Positions 25,676-34,181 of a stretch of 64,000 bases of DNA are shown piece by piece. Below the pieces are notes generated by a model that searched no databases, had not been told where the DNA came from, and was given only the letters and a program-made list of their open reading frames with translations. Within the stretch, counting starts at the first letter, position 1; each line of letters begins with the position of its first letter. This stretch comes from JBMOKU01 sp049324315 (GTDB lineage Bacteria > Bacillota > Clostridia > Peptostreptococcales > Thermotaleaceae). The stretch covers positions 62,001-126,000 of the forward strand of contig JBMOKU010000032.1 of the NCBI GenBank assembly GCA_049324315.1. Reading direction: 5' to 3'. A program made the translations under genes and the position numbers.

Positions 25676-26179
25676 TTAAACACCACCTTTACGATCGACA
25701 TCTTTAGATAACCATGGTATTGCCGTGATCATGGTAAAATTGATCATCATCAGGATACATCCTATGGGAAAAGCTGCATAGATTACCGGATAGGGTATAT
25801 CCAATATATTGGTCATCCTGCCCGTACGAGATAGCTGTTCCACAAGTCTTGACCCATGAACTGTAAAATAGCTGAGAACAATCATGACCACAATATAAAT
25901 CAAACCTTCAACCATCTTTTTTAACATAGGGGGCATACGTTCTACCAATACCTCGATGGCTACATGGCTGCCGCTGCGAAAAGCTGCGCTGCCTCCAAAA
26001 AATACAACCCATACAAAGCACCAAAGCTGAACTTCCTCTTGCCACACAAATGGACTATTGAAAAGATAACGCATTAAAACGCCAAAAAATGTAACAACAA
26101 TAAGAACAATCAATGAAGCACCAGCTATGAACATGTCCATATTCAATAGGTAATTTAGTGTCTTCTTCTCTAGCTTCAT
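25676..26179 (-). CDS. dctQ: TRAP transporter small permease, DctQ
   Basis: A 167-residue protein with four helices. The pattern VTFFGVLMRYLFNSPFVWQEE, then FVWVVFFGGSAAFRSGSHVA and EVLVERMP is typical of DctQ. It has a good AGGAGTGAG site upstream and is translated together with dctM. A stem-loop in the 230-base gap to dctP may keep its level below that of the binding protein. Confidence 0.9.
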   Translation of the reverse strand: MKLEKKTLNYLLNMDMFIAGASLIVLIVVTFFGVLMRYLFNSPFVWQEEVQLWCFVWVVFFGGSAAFRSGSHVAIEVLVERMPPMLKKMVEGLIYIVVMIVLSYFTVHGSRLVEQLSRTGRMTNILDIPYPVIYAAFPIGCILMMINFTMITAIPWLSKDVDRKGGV

Positions 26180-26235
26180 CTACTCACTCCTCTCTTTATA
26201 TATAGAATTACGCTCCTTAAAATATTATGTAATCG

Positions 26236-26290
26236 TTTCGGGACGGCACGGAGACCGTCCCCTACAAAACTATTCTAGAAGCATATATCT
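26236..26290. repeat. CGTCCCCTACA dispersed element
   Basis: GGGACGGCACGGAGACCGTC, then CCCTACA and TTCTAGAAGCATATAT. GGGACGG and CCGTCCC form a hairpin. A relative with the same right flank lies at 1468-1530 and a shorter one at 7549-7580. Confidence 0.5.
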
Positions 26291-26353
26291 ATAAAACACA
26301 TAACGTAAATTATCCGAAATTCTTAGATGTTCACTATTCCTATGTGTTATAAA

Positions 26354-26375
26354 CCGGAGGCAAAATTGCCTCCGG
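26354..26375. promoter_or_regulatory. Stem-loop between dctP and dctQ
   Basis: CCGGAGGCAAAATTGCCTCCGG is a perfect 22-base palindrome 36 bases after the dctP stop. It has only a weak U stretch on the minus strand, so it is better read as an attenuator or RNA-stabilising hairpin that raises binding protein over permease, as in many solute-binding-protein operons. Confidence 0.6.
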
Positions 26376-26410
26376 GTATAAAAGACTGTTTTTTTAAATA
26401 CAGAGAGAGC

Positions 26411-27445
26411 TTACTTCATATTCGCTTTCACAGTATCATATAAACCGTCTGTCCACTGAGAAGTAAATTCTGGAAGTGAATAGAAACCCTCTGCGGCTTT
26501 TTGGAACGCTGCAGTATCTACCTCTATGACTTCTACCCCTTCAGCTTTTAGTTTTTCCAATGTTTCTTGGGTAACCTTTTCCTGAATTTCATTATTGTAT
26601 AGACCGGCTTCATTACCTGTTTCGATTAATATTTTCTGCTGTTCTTCTGTCAAACTGTCAAAGAATATTGTACCGGAAATCCAAGTTGTAAAGTTTTTAA
26701 CGTGTCCATCCAATGTTAAGTATTTTGCAACTTCATGGAATTTTCCATTATAAAGAACCGGTAGCGGATTCTCTAGGCCATCGATGGTACCTTGTTGAAG
26801 AGATGTATACACTTCCCCTAATGCCATAGGCGTCGGTGTCGCTCCTAAAACTTCAAAACCTTTAATCTGAATGGTATTGTTTGGAACACGGATTTTCATA
26901 CCTTTCAGGTCTGCCACTGATCTTACAGGCTTTGTTGTAAGGGTGTGGCGATCCCCGTAGATCCAGTTGGATGTGATTAGCTTTAAGCCTTTTTCTTCTA
27001 GCTTGGCAGATTGCTCTTTGTACCAGTCACTCTCGATAAGCTTCCAGCTATCTTCCCAGCTTTCAAAAAGATAGGGTCCAAATACGATTCCAAAATCAGG
27101 CACACCACGGTCTGCGTAGAAAGCGCCATCAGCCAATGTGATCACGGAATCTCCAGCCATCATTTGGTCGATTAGATCATTCTTTGATCCAAGCTGACTT
27201 GATGGGAAAATCTCAACTTTCATACTTCCGTTACTTCTTTCTTCGATTAACTTTTTCCACTCATTCACTGCCAAATCAATAGGTTCGCCGGGGTTGTTTT
27301 CATAGCCTATTTGGATAACAACCGGTTTTGTCTCTTCTGTAACTTGGCTTTCGTTACCTCCTTGTGGTGCTGCGGGAGCCCCACATGCAGCTAATAAAGA
27401 CAATACCATTAAAGCCACCATTACCACCGTAATTCTTTTTTTCAT
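26411..27445 (-). CDS. dctP: TRAP transporter substrate-binding lipoprotein, DctP
   Basis: A 344-residue binding protein. The signal peptide ends in a lipobox (LLAAC, C21), so it is membrane-tethered. DctP marks include IQIGYENNPGEPIDLAVNEW, the substrate-contact region KIRVPNNTIQIKGFEVLG with conserved Arg, and PTPMALGEVYTSLQQGTIDG. It is the first gene of the operon. The ligand is probably an aldonate or uronate, judged from uxaB, uxaA and the dehydrogenase downstream. Confidence 0.92.
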   Translation of the reverse strand: MKKRITVVMVALMVLSLLAACGAPAAPQGGNESQVTEETKPVVIQIGYENNPGEPIDLAVNEWKKLIEERSNGSMKVEIFPSSQLGSKNDLIDQMMAGDSVITLADGAFYADRGVPDFGIVFGPYLFESWEDSWKLIESDWYKEQSAKLEEKGLKLITSNWIYGDRHTLTTKPVRSVADLKGMKIRVPNNTIQIKGFEVLGATPTPMALGEVYTSLQQGTIDGLENPLPVLYNGKFHEVAKYLTLDGHVKNFTTWISGTIFFDSLTEEQQKILIETGNEAGLYNNEIQEKVTQETLEKLKAEGVEVIEVDTAAFQKAAEGFYSLPEFTSQWTDGLYDTVKANMK

Positions 27446-27651
27446 CCTTATCTACCTTCCCTCTTATATATTTTGTGCAAATGCACATAAAACACCTTAC
27501 TATTGCTTTTCATTAAAAACCTAATTCGTCAAACGTTTTCACATCCGTCATGTTCTGCACTCAAACTTGACTAATTAGGGTTCCTTTCTTATTCAAAATT
27601 CATACATATACATTGAAGCCACGGATCTTAAGTGTATTGTTAAATGATTAT

Positions 27652-27687
27652 CAGTGATATATTACTGATATACTACTGATATATCAC
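27652..27687. promoter_or_regulatory. Inverted/direct repeat upstream of dctP, candidate GntR operator
   Basis: GTGATATAT and ATATATCAC form an inverted repeat, and ACTGATATA occurs three times at 10-12 base spacing. It lies about 210 bases before the dctP start, a plausible place for the operon's GntR regulator. Confidence 0.4.
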
Positions 27688-27863
27688 ACAAATAACTATA
27701 TAGTATCTCCAAGATTTCGTCAATAGATTCTTGAAATTTTTCATTGTTTACTTTTTAACAGAGTGCTCTTATTTACCGCTTTCCAGCAGTTTCAAGATCT
27801 CTTAATACACATAGTAAATATTGCCACATCCTTTACTATGAACTATTTTCTTGAACGTAAAAA

Positions 27864-27907
27864 CCCCATATATGCTCTTAAGATTTCTCTTATGAACATA
27901 TATGGGG
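27864..27907 (-). terminator. Terminator of the P-type ATPase gene
   Basis: CCCCATATATG pairs with CATATATGGGG; on the minus strand the stem is followed by TTTTTACG. It is about 90 bases beyond the ATPase stop codon. Confidence 0.6.
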
Positions 27908-27998
27908 AACCATCGTGTTTTCTTTTATTTGCCAAACATTTTCAATTCATTAAACTTATTTTTTATTAGAAAACCGTATTAGCATATTTACGACTTTT

Positions 27999-29879
27999 TC
28001 ATACCGTCACTTTATATTTTATCAATGTTGCAGAGCTCATTACCACCAGTATGGAACCTAGGTTATGTATTAATGCGCCAATTATCGGATCGATCATGCC
28101 TAGGGCAGCCAGTAAGATGGCAGCAAAATTAATTACCAAGGATAAACCGATATTAAATTTTATTGTACGAAGTACTTTTCTAGCCAATGTAAATAATTCT
28201 GGAATTTTGCTTATATCATCAGACATCAAGGCGATGTCGGCAGTTTCTACAGCAACATCTGCACCTAATGCGCCCATGGCTATTCCCACATCGGATCTTG
28301 CTAAAGCAGGCGCATCATTGATACCGTCTCCTATCATACATACTTTTTTGTTATCTCTTAGTTGGGATTCAATGACTTCTACTTTCCCTTCCGGAAGCTG
28401 TTCAGCATAGACTTTTTCAATTCCAACGCTGCCTGCTACCCAAGAAGCGGTATTTTTGTTGTCTCCTGTTAGGAGGAGAATATTTTTAATGCCCATCTTC
28501 TTTATATTGTTGATAGATTCTGATACGTTGCTCTTGATTCTATCTGCTACATTTATAAGACCAATAATTGTACTTTCAACAGCTACGATCATCACCGTTT
28601 TGCCTTGACGTTCGTATGCTTCTATTTTTTCTATGTACTCCTTTGTTATTTCTATATTGCTTTCTTCAAGTAATTTTTGATTCCCTACGATTACTTTGTT
28701 GCCATCAACTTTAGAAACTACCCCTTGACCTAATTGAATATTGAATTCCTGTGGATCCGTAATATCTAGTGATTTTTCTTTTGCTTTTTGATAAACAGCT
28801 TTGCCAAGGGGATGCTCGGAGAATTTTTCGGCCGTTGCTGCAAGCTGCAGTACCAGGTCATCTGAATAATCTTCACGGAGACTTATTACATCCGTAACCT
28901 CCGGTTTACCATAAGTAATGGTTCCCGTTTTGTCGAAGGTTATGGTGTCAATTTTCCCGATATTCTCCATAACTTCTCCACTCTTTATGAGAATCCCATT
29001 TCTTGCTGCATTTCCGATGCCTGCCATGATAGCAGTAGGCGTTGCCAATACTAATGCACATGGACAAAATACCACCAGAATCGTGACCGCCCTTGTAATA
29101 TCACCTGTGACGATATAGGTAATGATAGACAATATCAGGGCTAAAGGAACAATGACCGTAGCCATTTTATCTGCTAACCTAACTACAGGTGCCTTCTTAT
29201 TTTCAGCCTCTCTTACAAGCCTGATTAATTTTGATAAGGAAGTATCTTTTCCTACTTTGGTTGCTCTTACTTCAATAACACCTAATTGGTTCAATGTACC
29301 CACAAAAACTTCGTCACCCACGCCTTTATCGACGGGCATGGATTCTCCAGTTATGATGGATTGGTTAATGGTTGATTTACCGCTGATGATTACGCCATCT
29401 ATGGGAATGGCTTCTCCAGGTTTAATAAGAAGAATATCTCCCACCTTTATTTCATCTACGGAAACCTTCTTTTCCCCCGAAGTGGTTCTGATTCTTCCAA
29501 TCTCTGGGGATAGTTGGATTAGCTTTTTTATACCTTCCTGTGCTTTTCTAACTGTTCTATCCTCTAGTATCTCACCTACCATCATGATGAATGCTATTTC
29601 ACCTGCTGCAAAATATTCGCCTATGATCACAGATGCTATCAGTGCTATACTGACAAGTACTCCGGCCTTTATATCAAATCTTGTGAAAAGGCCAATCACC
29701 GCTCCACGGACAATAGGCGTTCCGCTAATAAAGATACTGATCCAAGCAACATCAAATGGTAATATGTCTTTAAGCCATCCAAACCAACTGACTACAAGAA
29801 ATATACCTGATAAACATGTTAAAGCAATGGTTCGATGCTCCCCTTCAGAAAAATACTTTCTAATCGTAAAATTTTCCAT
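27999..29879 (-). CDS. Heavy-metal-translocating P-type ATPase (P1B)
   Basis: A 626-residue ATPase. The membrane metal site motif is CPC (FCPCALVLATPTAIMAGIG), the phosphorylation site DKTGT, the actuator loop ITGESMPVDKG and the P1B His-Pro motif SEHPLGKA. It lacks any N-terminal CxxC metal-binding domain and begins directly with the first helices. The last helix carries IHNLGSILVVMSSA rather than the DxG typical of zinc/cadmium pumps, so I leave the metal open (Zn, Cd, Co or Cu). It follows a MarR gene on the same strand and is probably under its control. Confidence 0.9.
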   Translation of the reverse strand: MENFTIRKYFSEGEHRTIALTCLSGIFLVVSWFGWLKDILPFDVAWISIFISGTPIVRGAVIGLFTRFDIKAGVLVSIALIASVIIGEYFAAGEIAFIMMVGEILEDRTVRKAQEGIKKLIQLSPEIGRIRTTSGEKKVSVDEIKVGDILLIKPGEAIPIDGVIISGKSTINQSIITGESMPVDKGVGDEVFVGTLNQLGVIEVRATKVGKDTSLSKLIRLVREAENKKAPVVRLADKMATVIVPLALILSIITYIVTGDITRAVTILVVFCPCALVLATPTAIMAGIGNAARNGILIKSGEVMENIGKIDTITFDKTGTITYGKPEVTDVISLREDYSDDLVLQLAATAEKFSEHPLGKAVYQKAKEKSLDITDPQEFNIQLGQGVVSKVDGNKVIVGNQKLLEESNIEITKEYIEKIEAYERQGKTVMIVAVESTIIGLINVADRIKSNVSESINNIKKMGIKNILLLTGDNKNTASWVAGSVGIEKVYAEQLPEGKVEVIESQLRDNKKVCMIGDGINDAPALARSDVGIAMGALGADVAVETADIALMSDDISKIPELFTLARKVLRTIKFNIGLSLVINFAAILLAALGMIDPIIGALIHNLGSILVVMSSATLIKYKVTV

Positions 29880-29928
29880 ATTTCCTCACCCACTAATTAT
29901 TTTATTTATACCGCTGCATCTTACTTTA

Positions 29929-30360
29929 TTAAAAGGTATCCGTATTTATTTTTTTAAGAATATTAAAGAACTGATGGGTTTCATCTTCTGTAAGCGAAGA
30001 CATCATTTGTTCTGTTAGATCAATATGATATTTATGATGTTCCTTGGCAGCTTCAGCTCCTTTTTCGGTCAAGCTAATTAGAAGAACCCGTCTATCTTCC
30101 TTTATCGGCTCTCGCTGGGCATAATCCTTTTTTTCCAGTCTGTCTACGGTTACAGTGGTTGTTCCGGTTGTTACACCTAGCTTCCCAGCTAAGTCTTTCA
30201 TATTCATCTTCCCGTACTGACCTAGTATCTCAATAGCATGGGCTTCAGAGACGGTCATTTCACTGCTTTTGATTACAGAGCTTTCCCAAGATGAAAACCC
30301 ATTGAAAAAATACAGCAGTTCATCGGTTAGCTCTTTAATAAATTCATTGGAAAATTCCAT
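29929..30360 (-). CDS. MarR-family transcriptional regulator
   Basis: A 143-residue winged-helix regulator. The HTH region is MNMKDLAGKLGVTTGTTTVT, then VDRLEKKDYAQREPIKEDRR, with the wing DRRVLLISLT. I start it at the second ATG because the first abuts the GGAG site. It is encoded 49 bases before the metal P-type ATPase and likely represses that operon. MarR is an unusual partner for a metal pump, where ArsR, CsoR or MerR are common, but zinc-responsive MarR proteins (ZitR, AdcR) exist. Confidence 0.88.
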   Translation of the reverse strand: MEFSNEFIKELTDELLYFFNGFSSWESSVIKSSEMTVSEAHAIEILGQYGKMNMKDLAGKLGVTTGTTTVTVDRLEKKDYAQREPIKEDRRVLLISLTEKGAEAAKEHHKYHIDLTEQMMSSLTEDETHQFFNILKKINTDTF

Positions 30361-30419
30361 GGCAACCAGCATCTCCTTTTTAGATCATATTGTTTGATCA
30401 TGTTATATTTTGAAATTAA

Positions 30420-30442
30420 TATAGTTTGAATTTCAAGCTATA
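30420..30442. promoter_or_regulatory. Candidate MarR operator of the P-type ATPase operon
   Basis: TATAGTTTGAATTTCAAGCT (30420-30439) continuing to ATA is a 23-base near-perfect palindrome, centred about 70 bases before the marR start. A second element, TGATCATATTGTTTGATCA reading across 30384-30401, is closer to the gene. Confidence 0.5.
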
Positions 30443-30586
30443 TGATATCATAAGTACTTTCATTTGGCAACAAAAGTTTAATAACAAGAAAACCAACAGA
30501 AAAATAGGAGGATATTTCGTTTTAAAACGGAATATTACATATTATCACAAAATTCTACACATATAGTAAGGGTGGTGATAGTAACT

Positions 30587-31807
30587 ATGTTATTCAATCT
30601 AAATGATTTTTTAAGAGCAGTATCCAATACATTAGATGTTATAGAAGCCGACATATTCGGAGTATCTTCCAACCACTCCAAAAGAATTGCTTACATTTCT
30701 TTAATGATTGCAAACGAACTTAATCTGACCGGTCATGAAATATTTGATCTTGTTTCACTGTCTATTCTTCACGACAATGGTGCCAGTTTAAAAGTTTTAC
30801 ATGATAGATTAAGAGGCAGTGCAAAAGAAAAGCTGGACATGCTGGAAAGTATGCAGGAACACTGCTTGATCGGTGAAGAAAATGTGACTGTCTATCCTTT
30901 TTTGACACATCCTAAAGATGTTATCAAATATCATCATGAAAGATATGATGGCTCTGGTTTTTTTAACTTATCGGGAGAAGCTATTCCGCTGATGGCACAA
31001 ATCATTAGCTTTTCCGATACACTGGACCTGCATTTCGATCTTAAGAATATTCATAAAGAAGATAAGCTAAAGGACAACGTTATAAATTTTGTATGTCAAC
31101 AGCAAAACAAATATTTTTCTCCTGTTTTAGTAAACGCATTTCTTGAGATCGTACCTTTAGACAACTTTTGGATCGGATTGTCTGATGCATCTATCGATGA
31201 CGTATTAATAACTTATACACCTTCCTACAATATGGATTTTACATATGCTGAGATACATGATATCACAAAAACTTTCTCTAGAATTATTGACGCTAAATCA
31301 CAGTTTACCCAGCAGCATTCCAGCGGCCTGGCAGAGAAACTTGAGAGAATGGCATTGTTCTATGATTTTGCTGAAGAGGTTACCTTAAAATTATTAATTG
31401 CCGCCGATCTACACGATCTTGGGAAACTGGCTATTAAAAACGAAATCTTGGATAAGCCGGGGCGGTTATCCAAGGAAGAATTTGAAGAAATAAAAAAACA
31501 CGCTGCATATACAAGGACGTGTCTACAAGAAATTAGAGGTTTTGAAGATATTACAGAATGGGCATGCAATCATCATGAAAGGCTAAACGGATCAGGCTAT
31601 CCACGAGGGTTATCCGGAAATCAAATCGATTTTTATTCAAGGTTGGTAGCTTGTCTGGATATCTATCAAGCACTTACTGAGGTCAGACCCTATAGAAGTT
31701 CTGTATCACATAAGGATGCCATGGTAGTTTTGAATGGAATGGCTGAAGATAAGTTGATAGACGCTAAAATTGTAGCTGATATAGCTCATGTTTTTTCTGA
31801 AAAATAA
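30587..31807 (+). CDS. Tandem HD-domain phosphohydrolase, HD-GYP type
   Basis: A 406-residue cytosolic protein with two HD-like halves. The first has HD at 62-63 (SILHDNG) and HHERYDGSGFF at 116-126, where the GYP signature is degenerate. The second has HD at 276-277 (DLHDLGKLAI) and an intact HHERLNGSGYP at 329-339. HD-GYP domains hydrolyse cyclic di-GMP; the second half is the likely catalytic one and the first may be regulatory. The ATG at 30587 follows GGGTGGTGA; an upstream GTG at 30572 overlaps that site. It is monocistronic with its own terminator. Confidence 0.85.
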   Translation: MLFNLNDFLRAVSNTLDVIEADIFGVSSNHSKRIAYISLMIANELNLTGHEIFDLVSLSILHDNGASLKVLHDRLRGSAKEKLDMLESMQEHCLIGEENVTVYPFLTHPKDVIKYHHERYDGSGFFNLSGEAIPLMAQIISFSDTLDLHFDLKNIHKEDKLKDNVINFVCQQQNKYFSPVLVNAFLEIVPLDNFWIGLSDASIDDVLITYTPSYNMDFTYAEIHDITKTFSRIIDAKSQFTQQHSSGLAEKLERMALFYDFAEEVTLKLLIAADLHDLGKLAIKNEILDKPGRLSKEEFEEIKKHAAYTRTCLQEIRGFEDITEWACNHHERLNGSGYPRGLSGNQIDFYSRLVACLDIYQALTEVRPYRSSVSHKDAMVVLNGMAEDKLIDAKIVADIAHVFSEK

Positions 31808-31825
31808 TTATAGGACATAAAAGAA

Positions 31826-31861
31826 ACAGGTATGCTTTTAATCATAGGCTTGCATACCTGT
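31826..31861. terminator. Bidirectional terminator between HD-GYP and nitroreductase genes
   Basis: ACAGGTATGC and GCATACCTGT form a 10-bp stem between two convergent genes. Flanking T/A runs are short. Confidence 0.6.
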
Positions 31862-31873
31862 CTCACAATTAAA

Positions 31874-32473
31874 TTATCTGAATATCTTTACTCTCTCTTC
31901 TAAAGGCATAAATTCCTTTTCACCGGCAGGAGCAGTCGGTTTACCAAACGGCATCTGTGCAATTAGCTTCCAATCACTTGGTATATTCCACTGTTTCTTT
32001 ACATCTTCATCAATAACCTCGTTATAATGCTGCAATGATGCTCCGAGACCTTCGATTTCTAGGGAAGTCCATACAATATATTGCAGCATCCCATTTGATT
32101 GTTGCGACCAAACCGGAAAATTGTCTTTATAAAGGGCAAACTGTTGTTGCAGCGATTCAATGACACTATTATCTTCAAAGAACAAAACTGTACCATAGCC
32201 ACCGCGGAACGAATTGATTTTTTCTTCAGTAGAGGCAAATGAACCTTCTGGAACAATCTTTCTTAGAGCCTCTTTTGTTATATCCCATAGTTTATTATGA
32301 TTCTCTCCGAATAGAACGATGACTCTTGCACTTTGGGAATTAAATGCCGAAGGAGTATATTTTACGGCATCTTTTATTACTTCCTGGATTCTTTCATCTG
32401 AAACAGTTGTTTCCTTACTAATTCCATATATCGTTCTTCTTTCTTTTACAGCGGTATTAAAATCTTTTGTCAT
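31874..32473 (-). CDS. Nitroreductase-family FMN oxidoreductase
   Basis: A 199-residue flavoprotein. The N-terminal FMN-binding segment is VKERRTIYGISKE, followed by KYTPSAFNSQSARVIVLFG (the family's P-S-x-x-N-x-Q motif) and the C-terminal IAQMPFGKPTAPAGEKEFMPLEERVKIF with the typical G-x-P. It most resembles the YdgI/Frm2-like group of small nitroreductases, which use NAD(P)H to reduce nitro- or quinone-type compounds. It is a single gene with an AGGAGGA site. Confidence 0.85.
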   Translation of the reverse strand: MTKDFNTAVKERRTIYGISKETTVSDERIQEVIKDAVKYTPSAFNSQSARVIVLFGENHNKLWDITKEALRKIVPEGSFASTEEKINSFRGGYGTVLFFEDNSVIESLQQQFALYKDNFPVWSQQSNGMLQYIVWTSLEIEGLGASLQHYNEVIDEDVKKQWNIPSDWKLIAQMPFGKPTAPAGEKEFMPLEERVKIFR

Positions 32474-32583
32474 ATAAATCTTCCTCCTTTTCTTATCATT
32501 TGCTTATTATATACCTGTTTATAGTAGATTCAATCATTTTGACATACTAATCTGAATAATACTTTTCCGAATAATTACATGAT

Positions 32584-33042
32584 TTACAGCTTGGATATTA
32601 TTGGTAGATTCCATCCTAACTGCATATACTGATTTTTAATGTTATCAGCAAAATCGACATTTTGTTTTGCTACATTGACTAAGTACATTAATACATTGCC
32701 CGGATATGCTACAGCTTCCTGCAAGTGAGTGCTTTCTAAGGATCGTCGTGTCAATGATATGATGCAATCTTCACTATGATTTTCCTTACACTCTTTACAT
32801 AACCTACAGACATTAGCGATACTTTTAGAAATACTACTTTTTTCATAAAACTTCATATCTTCTTTAGGGATTAATTTACTCCCATCTGTTATTACTTTTT
32901 CACCATTAACCTTTGCAGCTCTAATCGCATTCGCAGCAAAACCTATATAGCATTTTGATTTGACGCATCTGTCAGTAGCGTAGTTAACACATTCTTCACA
33001 TAACTCACTTAAACTTGCTTCTACTTTTTCAAAATAATCCAT
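32584..33042 (-). CDS. Cysteine-rich protein of unknown function
   Basis: A 152-residue soluble, helical protein that I do not recognise. It has two four-cysteine sets: C15-x2-C18-x7-C26-x4-C31 near the N-terminus and C79-x2-C82-x2-C85-x7-C93 in the middle. The spacing is suited to two zinc or iron-sulfur sites. No signal peptide or membrane segment is present. The gene stands alone behind a decayed intergenic region that contains probable MarR operators. A redox or metal-dependent scaffold is possible, but no function should be assigned. Confidence 0.7.
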   Translation of the reverse strand: MDYFEKVEASLSELCEECVNYATDRCVKSKCYIGFAANAIRAAKVNGEKVITDGSKLIPKEDMKFYEKSSISKSIANVCRLCKECKENHSEDCIISLTRRSLESTHLQEAVAYPGNVLMYLVNVAKQNVDFADNIKNQYMQLGWNLPIISKL

Positions 33043-33717
33043 TTATAACTCACCCATCTTCAACAGTTTTTTCTTTTTACTTTGAATAAATATTGTTATC
33101 CTAAAACTATATATGATATTATTTAGCCTATTGAATATTACCCTAGAATTTCTAACATCTCCATTTCTACTGGATTCCTATTTATTCCAGGGAAGCTTGT
33201 TTCAAATAACCCTATTCGTCTTATCGATTACTTTTTCCATAAGATACAACACTAACATTCACATCACTTGGGATTTATAATTGTTAAATCCATACAGATT
33301 AGCCATCAGGAATTACCTTCCTCATAGTTTTTCTGTAATACTTCATAATTTATGGTTCTTTGTTATCTCATAGAAATTTAGCATCTATGCACATATTAGT
33401 TGATGATTAATCATAAATACTCTACAAATATCAAGCTAATACTTAATATTTTTTTCATATTGTCGATCCTTTCTCTAAATCTTTTTTTGCTACATCGAGA
33501 TGTGTATTTGCTTTCACCTCTATAGGTCTTGAAAAAATTATCTCTAAAACATTTTTTATTACTAACTAGTACTATATCCTTAAAAATTTTTGCTGCTAAT
33601 TAGTACTATATCCCTAAAAAAATATTTGCTACTACGCACCTCCTCATATTAAACGTTATGAAATATATTACTAATTAGTTGTATATCACTAAAATGAAAG
33701 TTGATTTAATCTTATGA
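33043..33717. other. Decayed region with gene remnants and MarR boxes
   Basis: This 675-base gap has no intact gene. On the minus strand, 33455-33535 encodes FSRPIEVKANTHLDVAKKDL plus EKGSTI and a stop, which reads like the tail of a real protein; an overlapping ATGA starts MKKILSISLIFVEYL and stops. Farther on, about 33150-33235 reads LFETSFPGINRNPVEMEMLE. The promoter-proximal side holds three ACTAATTAGT boxes. The picture is of a MarR-regulated operon that has lost most of its coding sequence. Bases 33250-33302 also resemble 34255-34310. Confidence 0.4.
33561..33679. promoter_or_regulatory. Array of three MarR-type operator boxes
   Basis: ACTAACTAGT (33561-33570), GCTAATTAGT (33595-33604) and ACTAATTAGT (33670-33679) share the continuation (AC/TG)TATATC(C/A)CT. 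The first two are part of a tandem duplication of about 35 bases. The same ACTAATTAGT lies in the marR promoter at 34182-34191, which ties them to that regulator. Confidence 0.6.
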
Positions 33718-34167
33718 TTAATCAACTCCATTCATTTTCTTTAATAGCCTTAAAAGTTCTGATTTCTCATCATAATTTAATCGCATTAACCTTTTGTCAA
33801 TGTTCTCCATGTGATCTGGGAAAATACGCTCAATTAGCTCTTTCCCCTTTTGTGTAATCCCAACAATAGATGCACGAGTATCCTCTTTCGATTGATTTCT
33901 ACTAACTAAACCTTCTTTTTCAAGATTTTTTATTACTACAGTCATATTGCCACTGGTAGATAACGTCTTCTGAATAATCTCACAAATCTTCAACTCTCCC
34001 AAATGATACAAAACCTCCAATACTCCAAATTGAGCCATTGTAAGATTATAGTTAGACATCAGTCTTTGGGTACTCCTGCAAAGAGCCCTATAAGATCGGG
34101 ATAATCCAATATCTAGCTTTAGATTTATGTTGTTCTCTTTTCCATAATCAATTTTTTTATTATTCAT
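33718..34167 (-). CDS. MarR-family transcriptional regulator
   Basis: A 149-residue regulator. The HTH includes LKICEIIQKTLSTSGNMTVV followed by IKNLEKEGLVSRNQSKEDTR and the wing RASIVGITQKG. It most resembles MarR proteins that sense redox or phenolic compounds in Firmicutes. Its promoter contains the palindrome ACTAATTAGT, and three related boxes lie just downstream of the gene in front of a decayed operon. Autorepression is likely; the original target operon seems to have been lost. Confidence 0.88.
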   Translation of the reverse strand: MNNKKIDYGKENNINLKLDIGLSRSYRALCRSTQRLMSNYNLTMAQFGVLEVLYHLGELKICEIIQKTLSTSGNMTVVIKNLEKEGLVSRNQSKEDTRASIVGITQKGKELIERIFPDHMENIDKRLMRLNYDEKSELLRLLKKMNGVD

Positions 34168-34181
34168 GCTTTCAATATATC

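Larger units (their letters stand above)
27446..27998. other. AT-rich spacer with hexonate-operon promoter region and cadA-side terminator
   Basis: No gene is supported in this 553-base gap. It contains the inverted repeat at 27652-27687 upstream of dctP and the stem-loop at 27864-27907 downstream of the P-type ATPase. A 68-codon open frame on the plus strand has no ribosome binding site and looks non-coding. Confidence 0.5.

Noticed and set aside
27763..27969. 68-codon plus-strand ORF in the spacer after the P-type ATPase
   Set aside because: No ribosome binding site, no recognisable domain, overlaps the terminator stem.
29122..30018. 298-codon plus-strand ORF
   Set aside because: Antisense to the P-type ATPase; composition and lack of motifs indicate a shadow.
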